A stretch of 55,552 nt of DNA, from positions 1 to 55,552 of the forward strand of contig CAMYII010000030.1 of NCBI GenBank assembly GCA_947258385.1. Reading direction: 5' to 3'. Source of the stretch: Acidiferrobacterales bacterium. GTDB lineage: Bacteria > Pseudomonadota > Gammaproteobacteria > Acidiferrobacterales > SZUA-150. The translations under genes were made by a program, and so were the position numbers. The notes under the pieces were generated by a model. The model did not search any database and was not told where the DNA came from. It saw only the letters and a program-made list of their open reading frames with translations. Below are positions 17,341 through 26,308 of this stretch, piece after piece. The stretch's first letter is position 1. Each line of letters begins with the position of its first letter.

Positions 17341-18429
17341 TCAGCGCCTGGCCAGGCGCAACGCGCCCAGCCATCTCGCTCCGTTACCGGTGAGCGCCGC
17401 CCACAGCAGCGCGACCACCCCCGCGCCGGCCAGTCCCACGATCACGAGATTGAAGACCGCGGTCAAGGGGGCGTGCTCCGCGGCGTACGCCCCGACGATC
17501 CAGGTGTAGCGTTCAAGGCAGGTGCCGACGAAGATCACCGCGCCCACCACCGCGGTCAGCGCCGGGATGTGCCGAAAGACGGCGAAGATCAGCAGCCCGA
17601 AGGGCACAAACGACTTGAGCACGAGGAACCACCAGAACAGCGGCGCCAGGGCGGAGGCCCCCCGGCGGATATCCCCGTCGGCAAACAGCAGGCGATAGAG
17701 CCGTTCTGTTTCCTCGGGCAGGGCGCCATACCAGATTGTGATGAACTGGACGAAAAACGTGTAGGTCCACAGCAAGGTGAAGCCGAGCATCATCTGCGCC
17801 AGATAGTTGAAGGTCTGGTCGGTTACGACTCGCCCGTAACGGCGGAACAATCGCAACAGGAACAACAGCACAACAAAAAAGCCCAGAAACATATGGAAGT
17901 TGCTGACGAAGAAGTAAGGGGCATAAATGGGGCTATGCCATCCCGGTGTCAGGGTCATCTCGAAGTCCCAGGCGACCCCGGTTCCGTAAATCGCATAGAC
18001 GATGGGCACCACCGCAGCGAAACGGGTCAGTGTTTTCTGCGAGGCCTGGCCGGGTTCGCGATAATCACGGACGCTGGCGCGGACAAAGCCAATGTGTACC
18101 GCGGCCATTGTCAGGAACAGCCCCACCTCCCTGACCACCAGGAATGGATAGCTGTGCCACAGGTTGAGGTGGAACCGGCCGGCAAGCGACGGATGGTAGT
18201 AGGGGAAAGTGTAATCAGGTAACGCCAGCAACACGACCAACAGGACCAGTGCCAGCGGGTACAGATAGATCATCTTATCCGCGTAAGGCGCGATGTCGGC
18301 TCGCCAGGTGATGCCGGCCACGTGCGACAGGTGCACGATGGAAGAAAGCAGCGCGCCGCCCTGGGCCAGGTACAACACGATGATGAAAGTCGCCGTCAAT
18401 ACCGACCAGCTGCCGTGGAATTCCATCAA
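17341..18429 (-). CDS. actF: Alternative Complex III subunit ActF (quinol-binding membrane subunit)
   Basis: A 362-residue integral membrane protein with about ten helices, related to NrfD/PsrC. Motifs seen include HLSHVAGITWRADIAPYADK near the first loop and LTPGWHSPIYAPYFFVSNFH near the centre, characteristic of ActF. ActF is the second PsrC-like subunit of the quinol:cytochrome c oxidoreductase. The start codon overlaps the actE stop (TGATG), so translation is coupled. The gene order A-B-C-D-E-F is the standard ACIII order. ActF is shorter than ActC (459 residues here), as usual. Confidence 0.9.
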   Translation of the reverse strand: MMEFHGSWSVLTATFIIVLYLAQGGALLSSIVHLSHVAGITWRADIAPYADKMIYLYPLALVLLVVLLALPDYTFPYYHPSLAGRFHLNLWHSYPFLVVREVGLFLTMAAVHIGFVRASVRDYREPGQASQKTLTRFAAVVPIVYAIYGTGVAWDFEMTLTPGWHSPIYAPYFFVSNFHMFLGFFVVLLFLLRLFRRYGRVVTDQTFNYLAQMMLGFTLLWTYTFFVQFITIWYGALPEETERLYRLLFADGDIRRGASALAPLFWWFLVLKSFVPFGLLIFAVFRHIPALTAVVGAVIFVGTCLERYTWIVGAYAAEHAPLTAVFNLVIVGLAGAGVVALLWAALTGNGARWLGALRLARR

Positions 18430-18956
18430 TACTCCCCTGCTTCGTTCACCCGGGAGGGTTTAGGCTGTTTCTTTGCGAGTTCCGCGCGAATGTAATTGAC
18501 AATATCCCAGCGTTCCTCGGGTGACAGGTCGTTCCGGTAAGACGGCATGAGCTTGCCGCCGAAGGTGATCATCGCAAAGATCCAGTTATCGAAAGCCTGG
18601 TGTTGTATGAAATCGTTGGTAAGGTCCATGGGCGGCACGGGCAGTTTCTTGGCCACCGGACCGTCGCCTTTGCCGGCCGCACCGTGGCATGGCACGCAGA
18701 AAATGGTGAAGTATTGCCGACCGCGCCCCACCGACTCGGGTGTGGCCCGGACCGGATTGGCCAAACGGTGGGCCTCCAACTGGTTCTTTACCGGTGTGGG
18801 GAAGCCACCCACTGGCACCGAGCGTTCGGGAAAGGGAACCATTTCTCCTTCCTGCGGCTTGAGGCTGGGCTGGTTCATCATGTCGCGGCTCCAGGGCCAG
18901 GCCAGCGCCAGCCCCGGGATCAACAGCAACCACAGTGGTAGATAACGCCGGCGCAT
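18426..18956 (-). CDS. actE: Alternative Complex III monoheme cytochrome ActE
   Basis: A 176-residue exported cytochrome c. The signal region ends near LALA (residue 19). One heme motif CVPCH is near residue 87 in YFTIFCVPCHGAAGKGDG, and the likely axial Met is in GGKLMPSYRNDL. ActE is the monoheme subunit that hands electrons out of the complex. ATG at 18956 gives a clean signal peptide; an upstream in-frame extension reads through actD and lacks export features. It lies 1 base after the actD stop and overlaps the actF start. Confidence 0.9.
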   Translation of the reverse strand: MRRRYLPLWLLLIPGLALAWPWSRDMMNQPSLKPQEGEMVPFPERSVPVGGFPTPVKNQLEAHRLANPVRATPESVGRGRQYFTIFCVPCHGAAGKGDGPVAKKLPVPPMDLTNDFIQHQAFDNWIFAMITFGGKLMPSYRNDLSPEERWDIVNYIRAELAKKQPKPSRVNEAGEY

Positions 18957-18957
18957 A

Positions 18958-19482
18958 TTACTCCTCCAATACATCCTGCGCCTTGTGGCGCCAGAGTAAA
19001 TCTTTGACTTTTTGGTAGTGGGACTCCAGGACCTCCACCAGCAGCCCCACCTGATCCTCGCTGACGCGCTTGCTGTAAAGCCGGCTGCGTCGACGCGGCA
19101 GCCGGGCACCGATGAGAAACCCGATCACCGTGAACCATACCCCAAGTAGAATGGTGAGCTCATACATGATGATCAGATCAGGTGGGATAGGGATGACCGG
19201 TTTGCCCCCCTGGGGTTGTACCGTGAACATGGACTGGGTCAGTCCCGCCGTGAGCAGGAAGCCAGCGACGGCGCCAAGCAGCGCGCCCACGAAGCTGAAA
19301 CGTTGCACGAACACCGGGCGGGCGCCGATCACCTCTTCGAGCTCGGGATGGGGGACGGGTGATTTCATGCGCATCTCCTCCACGCCACCCTCGCGCAGGT
19401 CCATGACTTTGAGTTCGATAATGGCCTCCCGGACCTCGTCAAAATCGTTGAACAGAGCGAACAGGTTGTACCGCTTTTTCAT
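18958..19482 (-). CDS. actD: Alternative Complex III subunit ActD (DUF3341)
   Basis: A 174-residue protein with a soluble N-terminal domain (YNLFALFNDFDEVREAIIEL) and two transmembrane helices near residues 66-86 and 105-125. This is the DUF3341/ActD layout, a structural subunit that tethers the peripheral arm. ATG at 19482 is chosen because the KKRYNLFALF start matches the family; upstream residues in frame come from the actC coding region. It follows actC by 4 bases. Confidence 0.88.
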   Translation of the reverse strand: MKKRYNLFALFNDFDEVREAIIELKVMDLREGGVEEMRMKSPVPHPELEEVIGARPVFVQRFSFVGALLGAVAGFLLTAGLTQSMFTVQPQGGKPVIPIPPDLIIMYELTILLGVWFTVIGFLIGARLPRRRSRLYSKRVSEDQVGLLVEVLESHYQKVKDLLWRHKAQDVLEE

Positions 19483-19486
19483 CGCA

Positions 19487-20866
19487 TCATCCCTCCGTTG
19501 CGGAGTCCGCCTCGGGCGCGGGTTCCCGCACCAGGCGGTCACTGACATGGCGTCGATGGAATAACATCTCTTTCACCTCGTACATGGACAACGAGGGGAA
19601 GATCTTGACGAACACCAGGAACAGCAGGGTGAACCAGGCGAAGCTGGCGAGCGTAATGGACAGCTCCACCCACCCGGGCCAGTGATAACCCCAACTGTAG
19701 GGCTCGTGATTGCGTGCCAGCGCGGGTGAGATGATCATCCAGCGCTCCAGCCACATGATGATATTGATCAGCATGGAGAGGCCGAGCAGCACCAGCATGT
19801 TACGGCGCACCCGTTTCACGAGCAGCGTGAACGGCAGGCCTACTCCCAGGATCAGCATCGTCCACCAGGCGGGCGCATACGGCCCGGCGGCCTTCTCCAG
19901 CAGGACTTCTTTTTCGAACATGTCGTGGCCGTACCAGACCGAGGCAAACTCGATGAGATTCAGGTAGACCCATACCATGGCGATGGCAAAGGTCAGCTTG
20001 CACAGCTTGTCCAGGATGGGCAGGGTCAGGTACTCCTCGTAGCGGAAGGTATAGCGCAGCAGGATGAACAGGGTGATGATGGCCGCGCACCCCGAATACA
20101 GCGCGCCCGCGACGAAGTACGGCGGGAACGAGGTGACATGCCAGCCGGGCATGACGGACATGGCGAAATCCGAGGCCACGATGGAGTGCACGGAGACCGC
20201 CAGGGGCAGGAGGAAACAGGCCAGCAGTAAATAACCCTTGCGGAAGTTGCGCCACTGGCGGTCGGTGCCCATCCAGCCCAGCGACAACCAGCCGTACAGC
20301 CGGTGGCGCCAGCCGGTGGCATTGTCCCGGTAGATGGCTAGATCGGGAATCATCCCGTAGTACAAGAACAGCATCGAGGAATTCAAATAGGTGAAGATCG
20401 CCGCCATATCCCACAGCAGCGGCGAGCGGAAGTTGGGCCACAAGCCGCGTTCGTTCGGGTAGGGGAGCACCCAGTAGAAATCCCAGACCCGCCCGAGATG
20501 GATAACGGGGAAGAGGGCCGCCGTGAGCAGCGCCACGCTGGTCATGGCCTCGGCGGAGCGGTAGACCGGGCGACGCCACTCGGTGTTGGTGAGGAACAGG
20601 GCGGCCGACAGCAGCGTGCCGGCGTGACTCACCCCCACCCAGAAGATGAAGTTGGCGATGTACAGGCCCCACATCTGCGGCCAGTTGAGCCTCGCCTCGC
20701 CCATACCAAAGCGGTATTGGTGGATCTCGGCGTAAACGCCCACTAGGACCACGGCCACACACAGCCCTACCAGGGCCCAGTAGGCGGGGCGGGGTGACGC
20801 CATGCTGTGCAGGACATCGCGGTTGATCTGCGCCCACTGGATGTCTTTGCGTATCTCCTCTTCCAT
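19487..20866 (-). CDS. actC: Alternative Complex III subunit ActC (NrfD/PsrC-like)
   Basis: A 459-residue membrane protein with about ten helices. Diagnostic stretches are FWVGVSHAGTLLSAALFLTN near residue 75, the histidine-bearing PVIHLGRVWDFYW loop, SVMPGWHVTSFPPYFVAGAL near residue 245, and IIMWLERWMIISPALARN. These match the quinol-binding NrfD family and ActC in particular. It oxidises menaquinol or ubiquinol together with ActF, passing electrons to the iron-sulfur subunit encoded just upstream. The gap to actB2 is 44 bases. Quinone type cannot be read from sequence; a coq7 gene elsewhere in the window points to ubiquinone. Confidence 0.93.
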   Translation of the reverse strand: MEEEIRKDIQWAQINRDVLHSMASPRPAYWALVGLCVAVVLVGVYAEIHQYRFGMGEARLNWPQMWGLYIANFIFWVGVSHAGTLLSAALFLTNTEWRRPVYRSAEAMTSVALLTAALFPVIHLGRVWDFYWVLPYPNERGLWPNFRSPLLWDMAAIFTYLNSSMLFLYYGMIPDLAIYRDNATGWRHRLYGWLSLGWMGTDRQWRNFRKGYLLLACFLLPLAVSVHSIVASDFAMSVMPGWHVTSFPPYFVAGALYSGCAAIITLFILLRYTFRYEEYLTLPILDKLCKLTFAIAMVWVYLNLIEFASVWYGHDMFEKEVLLEKAAGPYAPAWWTMLILGVGLPFTLLVKRVRRNMLVLLGLSMLINIIMWLERWMIISPALARNHEPYSWGYHWPGWVELSITLASFAWFTLLFLVFVKIFPSLSMYEVKEMLFHRRHVSDRLVREPAPEADSATEG

Positions 20867-20910
20867 CCCTTCTACCTCACCGTTGTGACCGTGGAGCGAG
20901 TTATCTCGGA

Positions 20911-21762
20911 CTAGACGTCCGTATCGCGCACCCGCTCCAGGTACTGGATGCTGGGCTCGGTGTTGAGCTCTTCCAGCACGCGGTAGCCCCGCACCGGTTT
21001 TTTGCCTTCCTTTTTCTCGTTATGGCCGAACGCCATCTTGTGTACCTTCCACGAACGGGCCACCTGGCTGTCCGGGTCCTCCAGGTTGCCGAACACGATC
21101 GCCCGGGTCGGGCAGGCCTGTTGGCAGGCGGTCATCACCTCGCCGTCCCGCACCTTGCGGTTTTCATTCTTTGCCCTGTTCTTGGCGGCGCGGATGCGCT
21201 GGACACAGAAGGTGCATTTCTCCATCACGCCTTTGTCGCGCACGCTGAGATCCGGGTTGAGCTGCTGCTCGAGAGGTGTCTGCCAGGTGTCATAATAGGA
21301 ATAAAAATTGAAATAGCGCACCTTATAGGGACAGTTATTGGAGCAGTAGCGCGAGCCGATGCAGCGGTTGTACACCTGGGCGTTGAGGCCGTCGGGCGTG
21401 TGATAGGTGGCGGTCACCGGGCACACCGGTTCGCACGGGGCATGCTCGCACTGCTGGCACAGCATGGGGAGGTACTGCGCGCCGCGTTCAGAAAAGCGGG
21501 TTTTTTTCTCGCCCGCCTCACCGGTGTACCAGTAACGCTCCAGACGGATCCAGTGCATGGCAAGCCCGCGCGCAAATCGCTCCTTGCCCACGACAGGCAG
21601 GTTGTTCTCGGCATAACAGGCGGTGACGCAGGCGTTACAGCCGATACACTTGTCGAGATCGATGGTCATTCCCCAGCGGTACTCGTGCCGGTGGTACTCG
21701 TCGCCGACCTGGCCGCTGCGGCGGAACTCGAACCATTGCTTGATCATACGCTCTATGCCCAT
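20911..21762 (-). CDS. Alternative Complex III iron-sulfur subunit (ActB2 part)
   Basis: A 283-residue ferredoxin-type protein with four cysteine clusters: [11 protein letters not shown] near residue 40, [14 protein letters not shown] near residue 102, [14 protein letters not shown] near residue 134, and CTFCVQRI with CQQACP near residues 184-216. This matches the B2 half of ActB and relatives such as PsrB. In many ACIII operons B1 and B2 are fused in one gene of about 1000 residues; here they are separate, with only 2 bases between the B1 stop and this start. There is no twin-arginine signal of its own, so it would have to be exported with ActB1. Confidence 0.9.
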   Translation of the reverse strand: MGIERMIKQWFEFRRSGQVGDEYHRHEYRWGMTIDLDKCIGCNACVTACYAENNLPVVGKERFARGLAMHWIRLERYWYTGEAGEKKTRFSERGAQYLPMLCQQCEHAPCEPVCPVTATYHTPDGLNAQVYNRCIGSRYCSNNCPYKVRYFNFYSYYDTWQTPLEQQLNPDLSVRDKGVMEKCTFCVQRIRAAKNRAKNENRKVRDGEVMTACQQACPTRAIVFGNLEDPDSQVARSWKVHKMAFGHNEKKEGKKPVRGYRVLEELNTEPSIQYLERVRDTDV

Positions 21763-21764
21763 GG

Positions 21765-24047
21765 CTATACCTCCGGATTGCTTTTGAGCTTGCTTGCGGG
21801 CAGGGTACGCACCAGCCGGCGGTTATGTTGGGAATCGCTCGATGCGAGCTTGACCACCGGTTCACGACGTCCGGTTTTGCGAATACTGACGCGGGTGGCG
21901 TAAAGGGCCGGTTCGCCAGTCACGACATCGAATTTGGGTGACAGGATCTTAAGCGGGTTGACGCCCACGCCCCGAGCGTAACGCCCGACCCGGTGACCCT
22001 GACCCAGAGGCACGGCCACCGCCTCCGGATGGATCCCCGGAAAGAGCACGGCCTTAGCCTGGAAGCTTCCCTCGGGCGAGCGGACCTCCAAGACATCCCC
22101 CTCCGCGATATCCAGGCGGGCGGCAGTTTCCGGGTGCAGCTCCGCCCACGAATCCCAGACGACGGTGGTGAGTTGATCAGGAAGCTCTTGTAGCCAGGGC
22201 AGGTTGGCGTGACGCCCGTCGTACAGGCCGAGCCGCGGTGATGGGATCAATGTAAAGGGATAAGCTTCATCTTCCGCCGGGGATTCCGGGGCTGCTACGG
22301 GCCGGATCCTGAGGCGCAGGGTTTGTGTTGTTGTTCCCAGTCGGAGCACACCCTTTGCCACAACGGTCTCCCAAAACGAGCGATTGAGCTCCTGCTCGGA
22401 CAGCGCTTGTTCGGTCGTCTCGGGCTTAAGCACCGGTGGCTCAAGCATGGGCGGCAAGCCCCAGGGGTTGGCCTCGTCTGCGGGGTTCGCCAGCGGGCGC
22501 ATGAGCTGCACGGCGTGCCGCAGATAAGCATAGAAATCGTCCCACTGGGCATAGCTGTTATCGATCTGCTTCAACAAGTCGAGAAACACGTCACCGATGC
22601 CAGGTACTTCCGGGTACAGCGGCCGCATCACCGGCTGCTGCATCTGAATCATTCCGGCCTCGGGGCTGTACGTCGGCACGCGCGTACCCCAATCTTCGAG
22701 GTAGGACCGCACCGGAATCACCAGGTCTGCCGCCAGGGCCGACTCATCGAGTTGGGGCGTAAAGACCACCACTTTGGAAACCTGGCGCAATCCGTCTTCC
22801 AGTCGCAGGAAATCGGGTGCCGAGTACACCGGGTTGGCACCGTATACGAACAGGGTGTCGGTCTCGGGTAGTGCCTTTGCCAGGGCATGCACGGCGGCCG
22901 GTTCACCGGGTCGCCCCAATAACTGCGGCAGCGGTGGTCGCCCGGGGGCATCCAGGGTCTGCCCAACGTTGCCAAGCAACTGGTTTAAAAGGACCACGGC
23001 GGCCACGTTGCCACTGCCCCCGATCTGACCTTCGGCCGCACCCCCGGCTAGCACCAGGCTGGGTCGTTGAGTGCGCAGGGCCTTGGCCAGGCGATGCAAG
23101 TCGTCGGCCGATACGTCAGTGATCCGGCTTACGGCCTCGGGCGTGTACTCACCCAGGGTTTTGACCACCGTCGCCGAAACCCGTGCCGCGATCTCGGGCT
23201 CTTCCGTCAGCAGGCGGGCGAGCCCCAAGGCCAGCCAGCCCTCGGTTCCCGGCCGGATGGGTAGCCACCAGTCGGCATTCGCGCCAGTGAGCGTCATCTT
23301 GGGTTCCACCTGGATTAAGGTACCGCGCGGTGACTCCCGGAAGTGGGCGTACTGGGCGGCGAAGTGGACCGGCGACTGCCAGGACCCGAGGAAGTCGGCC
23401 CCGAAGGAAAGCACCAGGCGCGCCGTATCGAGATGGAATCGGGGTGCGGGTACGCCCAACAGTTCGCGCTGCACATGGCAGGCGGTCGCCGGCGTGAGCA
23501 GTTCGAAAACATAATGTCGATCCGTAGCCAGTCGCTCCATAAGGGCATCTATCAGGACTCCCAGGTGGCCGCTAACCGATCCGGTAAGCAATGCAAAACG
23601 GTCGCTATTCCCTTTAACGGTCGTAACAATTTTTTGCAGCCGTTGTCGCGCCTCTTCCCAGCTTATTGGCTGCAACTGGTTAGCCGTACGGGCCAGCGGT
23701 TGGGCCAGGCGGTCGGGGTGGTAGTGGTGCTGCACCCCGGCCTGGCCCATCGGGCACAGCCGGCCCAGGTTGACGGGTGAATCGGGATTACCTTCTAGCT
23801 TGCGCACCCGGCCTTCGCGTACCCGGGCATGGATGCCGCAGCCAGCGGGGCACTGAAGACAAGTGGAGGCGTACCACACCTCGTCGCCGGGAATAACGTA
23901 ATCTTCGGGGTCAACGTAGGCCGTCACCTGTTCCTTGCCTTCTTCGATGGAGGCATTACCACATCCTGTGAGGTTTAGAATCAGGCCGCTGCCGCCAAGG
24001 CCCATGATCTTTAGAAACGTTCTACGATCGATTTTCCCGCTGTCCAT
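21765..24047 (-). CDS. actB: Alternative Complex III large subunit (ActB1 part, molybdopterin-like fold)
   Basis: A 760-residue member of the molybdopterin oxidoreductase fold. The twin-arginine signal IDRRTFLKIMGLGGSG is followed by a lipobox-like LTGC near residue 29. A CxxCxxxC...C set appears as CLQCPAGCGIHARV with a later Cys in GRLCPMGQAG. No Cys or Ser obviously occupies the metal-ligand position, consistent with ACIII, whose B1 part lacks molybdenum. ATG at 24047 is preferred to one 33 bases upstream because GGGGGCACC precedes it and the signal follows directly. It overlaps nothing; actA ends 11 bases before it. Confidence 0.9.
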   Translation of the reverse strand: MDSGKIDRRTFLKIMGLGGSGLILNLTGCGNASIEEGKEQVTAYVDPEDYVIPGDEVWYASTCLQCPAGCGIHARVREGRVRKLEGNPDSPVNLGRLCPMGQAGVQHHYHPDRLAQPLARTANQLQPISWEEARQRLQKIVTTVKGNSDRFALLTGSVSGHLGVLIDALMERLATDRHYVFELLTPATACHVQRELLGVPAPRFHLDTARLVLSFGADFLGSWQSPVHFAAQYAHFRESPRGTLIQVEPKMTLTGANADWWLPIRPGTEGWLALGLARLLTEEPEIAARVSATVVKTLGEYTPEAVSRITDVSADDLHRLAKALRTQRPSLVLAGGAAEGQIGGSGNVAAVVLLNQLLGNVGQTLDAPGRPPLPQLLGRPGEPAAVHALAKALPETDTLFVYGANPVYSAPDFLRLEDGLRQVSKVVVFTPQLDESALAADLVIPVRSYLEDWGTRVPTYSPEAGMIQMQQPVMRPLYPEVPGIGDVFLDLLKQIDNSYAQWDDFYAYLRHAVQLMRPLANPADEANPWGLPPMLEPPVLKPETTEQALSEQELNRSFWETVVAKGVLRLGTTTQTLRLRIRPVAAPESPAEDEAYPFTLIPSPRLGLYDGRHANLPWLQELPDQLTTVVWDSWAELHPETAARLDIAEGDVLEVRSPEGSFQAKAVLFPGIHPEAVAVPLGQGHRVGRYARGVGVNPLKILSPKFDVVTGEPALYATRVSIRKTGRREPVVKLASSDSQHNRRLVRTLPASKLKSNPEV

Positions 24048-24058
24048 GGTGGTGCCCC

Positions 24059-24784
24059 CTATTTGTGGCATTCCCAGCAATCGCTCGGTGCGTTACGAGG
24101 TACACCGCGATGCGCCGCAGGTCCTGCGAGGCCGACATCGGCGGGCTCGATCAACCAGTCTTGTGCCGGCGCAGGTGTCTGTGATCCAGTATCCTGGAAT
24201 TGTTCATGGCATCGCAGGCACCAACCCATGGTCAGCGGCCGGCGCCGTTCCGCCACTTTCATGGTCTTGACGTCACCGTGGCAGTAACCGCACACTTGTT
24301 GCACCGGTTGCCCCTCCTGAAATACAAAGCGCTGGATGTGGCGCTCATGGCTGAAGTAGACGAAGTCAGGCAGGTCGTGCACCTTTCTCCATGGCATTGG
24401 CCGACCGTTTTTCCAATATTCCGTGAGTCGCTTGATTGGCTCTTTGTCCGTAGCGATATAACGATGACAACCCATGCATTTCGCTAACGGCGGGATGCCG
24501 GCCACGGGACTGCGGCGGGCATAGGTATGACAATAAAGACAGTTGATCTCGTGGCCACCCTCCAATACGGATCCAGCATGGCGGAAGTGAGGGAACTCTA
24601 TGGGTTGCATCACGGGTGGACTGCTGCGAGCGACAAGCATAAAGCCGGCGCCAAACAGCACAACGACAATAACGACCAGCAGTGATGCAGTGCCGACGGA
24701 ACGAAACCCCTCGTCGGCACGGTGACGTCGCGTGAGCGCGATTCTTGATAAGCTATGGGCTTGTTGATATGGTATTTTTGGCAT
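24059..24784 (-). CDS. actA: Alternative Complex III pentaheme cytochrome ActA
   Basis: A 241-residue protein with one transmembrane helix near residues 32-53 and five CxxCH heme motifs: CLYCH, CMGCH, CGYCH, CLRCH and CWECH, the last almost at the C-terminus. A membrane anchor plus five c-hemes is the ActA signature. It leads the operon; GAGGG precedes the ATG. The hemes form the periplasmic wire that takes electrons from the iron-sulfur subunit to ActE. Upstream, 24785-25017 holds no gene; GCATAT-TTCA-ATATGC is a small hairpin there. Confidence 0.93.
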   Translation of the reverse strand: MPKIPYQQAHSLSRIALTRRHRADEGFRSVGTASLLVVIVVVLFGAGFMLVARSSPPVMQPIEFPHFRHAGSVLEGGHEINCLYCHTYARRSPVAGIPPLAKCMGCHRYIATDKEPIKRLTEYWKNGRPMPWRKVHDLPDFVYFSHERHIQRFVFQEGQPVQQVCGYCHGDVKTMKVAERRRPLTMGWCLRCHEQFQDTGSQTPAPAQDWLIEPADVGLAGPAAHRGVPRNAPSDCWECHK

Positions 24785-25017
24785 TGGTTTTTATCCCTCA
24801 CAGCCTTATTGCCCGTCGTGGCTGCATGTCTGAATGATTCAATCCAGATCCTGCACGGCCTCTTGATCCCTGGTGGCACTTAACCGGATCACGCAAGGCA
24901 TTTCAGAGAGCAACGGCATATTTCAATATGCGTTCTGAGTGATGGGAGGAACCGCTGCGCGTCGGCTTGGCCAGCCAAAAAATTACTATCTAACTCACGC
25001 GTAGTGCCGCCAGCCGC

Positions 25018-25434
25018 TTATACGTGGCCGCGTATCAATGAGTGCGGCTCACTGGGTGGCCGTATTGCAGTGAGAGCGAAGATTCCTGTCAGGGGCGTAG
25101 AGCGAGAGAAATGCAGTACCGGTGTGCAGGTGACAGGCGAATTCTCAGGGGGCATCACAGCATTGACGTGGACGCAGCTGGAGCAGCTACCGTCACAGGC
25201 ATCACTGCACTTACATTTATTTCCGGTCGTGCCCGCTGGTTCACCCATGTCTATCATGCCATGGCCAGCGTGCGGTGATTTGGTCCTTTCGTGTGCAGCC
25301 GCCTCATGACCCGCTGCCGTCATGTCGTGGGTCATACCCAGGCCGCAGAGCTCTGCCCGCGCAAATGAGGCGGGGGCGAAGGCCAGGATAGAGGCGAGTG
25401 TCCAATTCCGGATCCTTGGTGCGATGCTAACCAT
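25018..25434 (-). CDS. Small secreted Cys/His/Met-containing protein (CopL/DUF2946-like)
   Basis: A 138-residue exported protein. GGAGG lies 5 bases before ATG at 25434, and a signal peptide ends near SFARA. The mature part has His/Met-rich MTHDMTAAGHEAAAHE and HAGHGMIDMG, then a Cys cluster (CKCSDACDGSCSSC). Such small proteins accompany copper systems (CopL, DUF2946), but I do not see a decisive family motif. It is a plausible periplasmic metal buffer. The gene stands alone on the minus strand with a Fur-box-like sequence at 25544-25559. Function unproven. Confidence 0.55.
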   Translation of the reverse strand: MVSIAPRIRNWTLASILAFAPASFARAELCGLGMTHDMTAAGHEAAAHERTKSPHAGHGMIDMGEPAGTTGNKCKCSDACDGSCSSCVHVNAVMPPENSPVTCTPVLHFSRSTPLTGIFALTAIRPPSEPHSLIRGHV

Positions 25435-25543
25435 AGAACCTCCGGTGGATCCTCCAGTACTGTTGCGGCAACGATAAATATCCTCTATATACGTATTGGT
25501 ATTACTTATGGGCCATACTTGAACACATTGTTCCAAACTTGTC

Positions 25544-25559
25544 AATGAGAATGCTTATC
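25544..25559 (-). promoter_or_regulatory. Fur-box-like sequence overlapping a -35
   Basis: On the minus strand GATAAGCATTCTCATT matches the usual Fur box (GATAAT-type half sites), and it overlaps a TTGACA at 25540-25545 that could be the -35 for the gene starting at 25434. No good -10 is obvious. Confidence 0.4.
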
Positions 25560-25560
25560 A

Positions 25561-26308
25561 CTCCGGTCTGAGTCCCGATCCCGCAGTAAAATCTTCAGTA
25601 TCGACGTGACGTCTTTAAAAATCGTACTGGTTCATTGCATCACGGATTTTCATGTTACATGTACATTAGGTTAATCATGATTTTGATGTTGAGCAGTCAT
25701 GAGCCGCGTAAAACGGGTAACTTCCGTACGCTTTCGCTATGTGGTTAGCACCTTGTCCTTGTAGCACTCGAGATCCTTATATAAGGACTTGCCAGGACCG
25801 GCATCGCTATAAGCGATGGACGTGCGAACCCTGTCAATAGAAAAACTCGTAGCCGATCTATGAGCATTAGCATGTGATTACGATTGACGCAGCAACTTCA
25901 ATCCTGCTCTGTGCTAGTCCATCTCGTTATAACTATGCTCGCATACGTGAGCTCTTAATATACGAACTCTGCTTCGATGGCGTTCCGTGTGCCCCGGCTT
26001 GTTATCCGTACAATAGACCCGATGCAGTTCTGAGCCAGCATTGTTGGAAAAATTCTCATAACAGATCTTATCTGCAGATAACGCCGTCGGCGCTGGCGTG
26101 CCGGCCATGCCGGCGGTCGCCCTCGACTGTGAAACCGGTATTTGCCGGTTTACCCGTGATGGGCCGGCCCTGGCGGCACACCCGATGTGGCAGCGCCCAT
26201 GAGCGTGAGCGCGGTGACTACGTTGCAATTCAACCCCGACGTGAACCCGCTAGACAACGAAAGGGCATTAAGAACAGAGGCGAGGCCCTTTGTCGTACTT
26301 CCTCGTCT
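25561..26308. other. Intergenic region, about 750 bases
   Basis: Open frames here have no recognisable protein features. Two small palindromes are seen: TCCTTATATAAGGA at 25774-25787 and CATCGCT-ATA-AGCGATG at 25802-25818. A GAAAGGGC/GCCCTTT pair near 26260-26293 flanks the 3' end of the next gene and might aid termination. Confidence 0.4.

Noticed and set aside
20026-20837. Alternative minus-strand frames inside actC
   Set aside because: Proline/arginine-rich shadow frames of a GC-rich gene; the actC frame has clear NrfD-type helices.
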